A stretch of DNA of 6,115 bases. Origin: Alphaproteobacteria bacterium. Lineage in GTDB: Bacteria; Pseudomonadota; Alphaproteobacteria; Zavarziniales; Zavarziniaceae. Positions 6,074 to 6,115 of the stretch are shown here, piece after piece. The notes beneath the pieces were generated by a model. That model searched no databases, had not been told where the DNA came from, and saw nothing but the letters and a program-made list of their open reading frames with translations. The stretch spans positions 1 through 6,115 of the forward strand of contig JAJFJE010000019.1 in assembly GCA_021774355.1 (NCBI GenBank), written 5' to 3'. Position 1 is the stretch's first letter; every line of letters starts with the position of its first letter. Position numbers and translations under genes: made by a program.

Positions 6074-6115
6074 TGACGATCCCACCCGCAGCCTGCGGTT
6101 CCGAAGGGATCATCA
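6074..6115. repeat. Nested inverted repeat downstream of the XRE gene, possible terminator stem
   Basis: TGACGATCCC (6074-6083) pairs with GGGATCATCA (6106-6115) at 9 of 10 positions. Inside lies a second palindrome, CCGCA (6086-6090) with TGCGG (6094-6098) around a 3-base loop. It begins 47 bases after the XRE stop. A T-run cannot be judged because the window ends at the outer arm, so it may be a terminator or part of a larger palindromic repeat. The rest of 6027-6115 shows no gene. Confidence 0.4.

Noticed and set aside
5709..6113. Minus-strand open frame of 134 codons opposite the XRE gene
   Set aside because: The plus strand has a clear helix-turn-helix protein with promoter; the minus product shows no recognisable motif.
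1..6115. CRISPR arrays, tRNA or rRNA genes, insertion sequences
   Set aside because: No regularly spaced repeats, no tRNA-like cloverleaf or rRNA sequence and no transposase motifs were seen; nearly all the window is coding.

Overview
The window is a high-GC stretch of bacterial chromosome with strong GC bias at third codon positions. It very probably comes from an alphaproteobacterium. FlbD directly before FlhA, FlhF followed by a MinD-like FlhG, and the small XRE regulator ending in a GVRLR-type tail all fit a Rhodospirillales-like flagellated bacterium. Genus and species cannot be read from the sequence.

Layout: all genes are on the plus strand. Positions 1-207 hold the 3' end of flbD, the sigma-54-dependent flagellar activator, with only its Fis-type helix-turn-helix visible. 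Six bases later comes flhA (214-2316), the complete export-gate protein of the flagellar type III secretion apparatus. A 15-base gap with a strong Shine-Dalgarno leads to flhF (2332-3396), an SRP-family GTPase that sets flagellar position. It overlaps flhG (3393-4166; MinD/ParA-type ATPase controlling flagellar number) by an ATGA junction. flhG overlaps a 501-residue FliK-like protein (4163-5668, GTG start) by a GTGA junction. This set looks like the distal part of one polycistronic flagellar operon that starts outside the window.

After 5668 there is a 94-base spacer, much richer in AT than the rest. It holds a good sigma-70-like promoter and an overlapping inverted repeat that could be an operator. 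A small XRE-family regulator follows (5763-6026). The last 89 bases hold no gene, but they contain a nested inverted repeat running up to the window edge.

How the genes work together: FlbD switches on sigma-54-dependent flagellar genes. FlhA is the core of the export gate through which rod, hook and filament subunits pass. FlhF and FlhG set where and how many flagella are built. The FliK-like protein may act in hook-length control or substrate switching at the same gate. The combination suggests polar flagellation.

I see no evidence for a wholly new system. Points worth a second look are the atypical GTPase motifs of FlhF together with an FlhG lacking the usual FlhF-activating N-terminus, the FliK-like gene translationally coupled to flhG with a very stable potential hairpin early in its coding region, and the probable self-regulated XRE unit.
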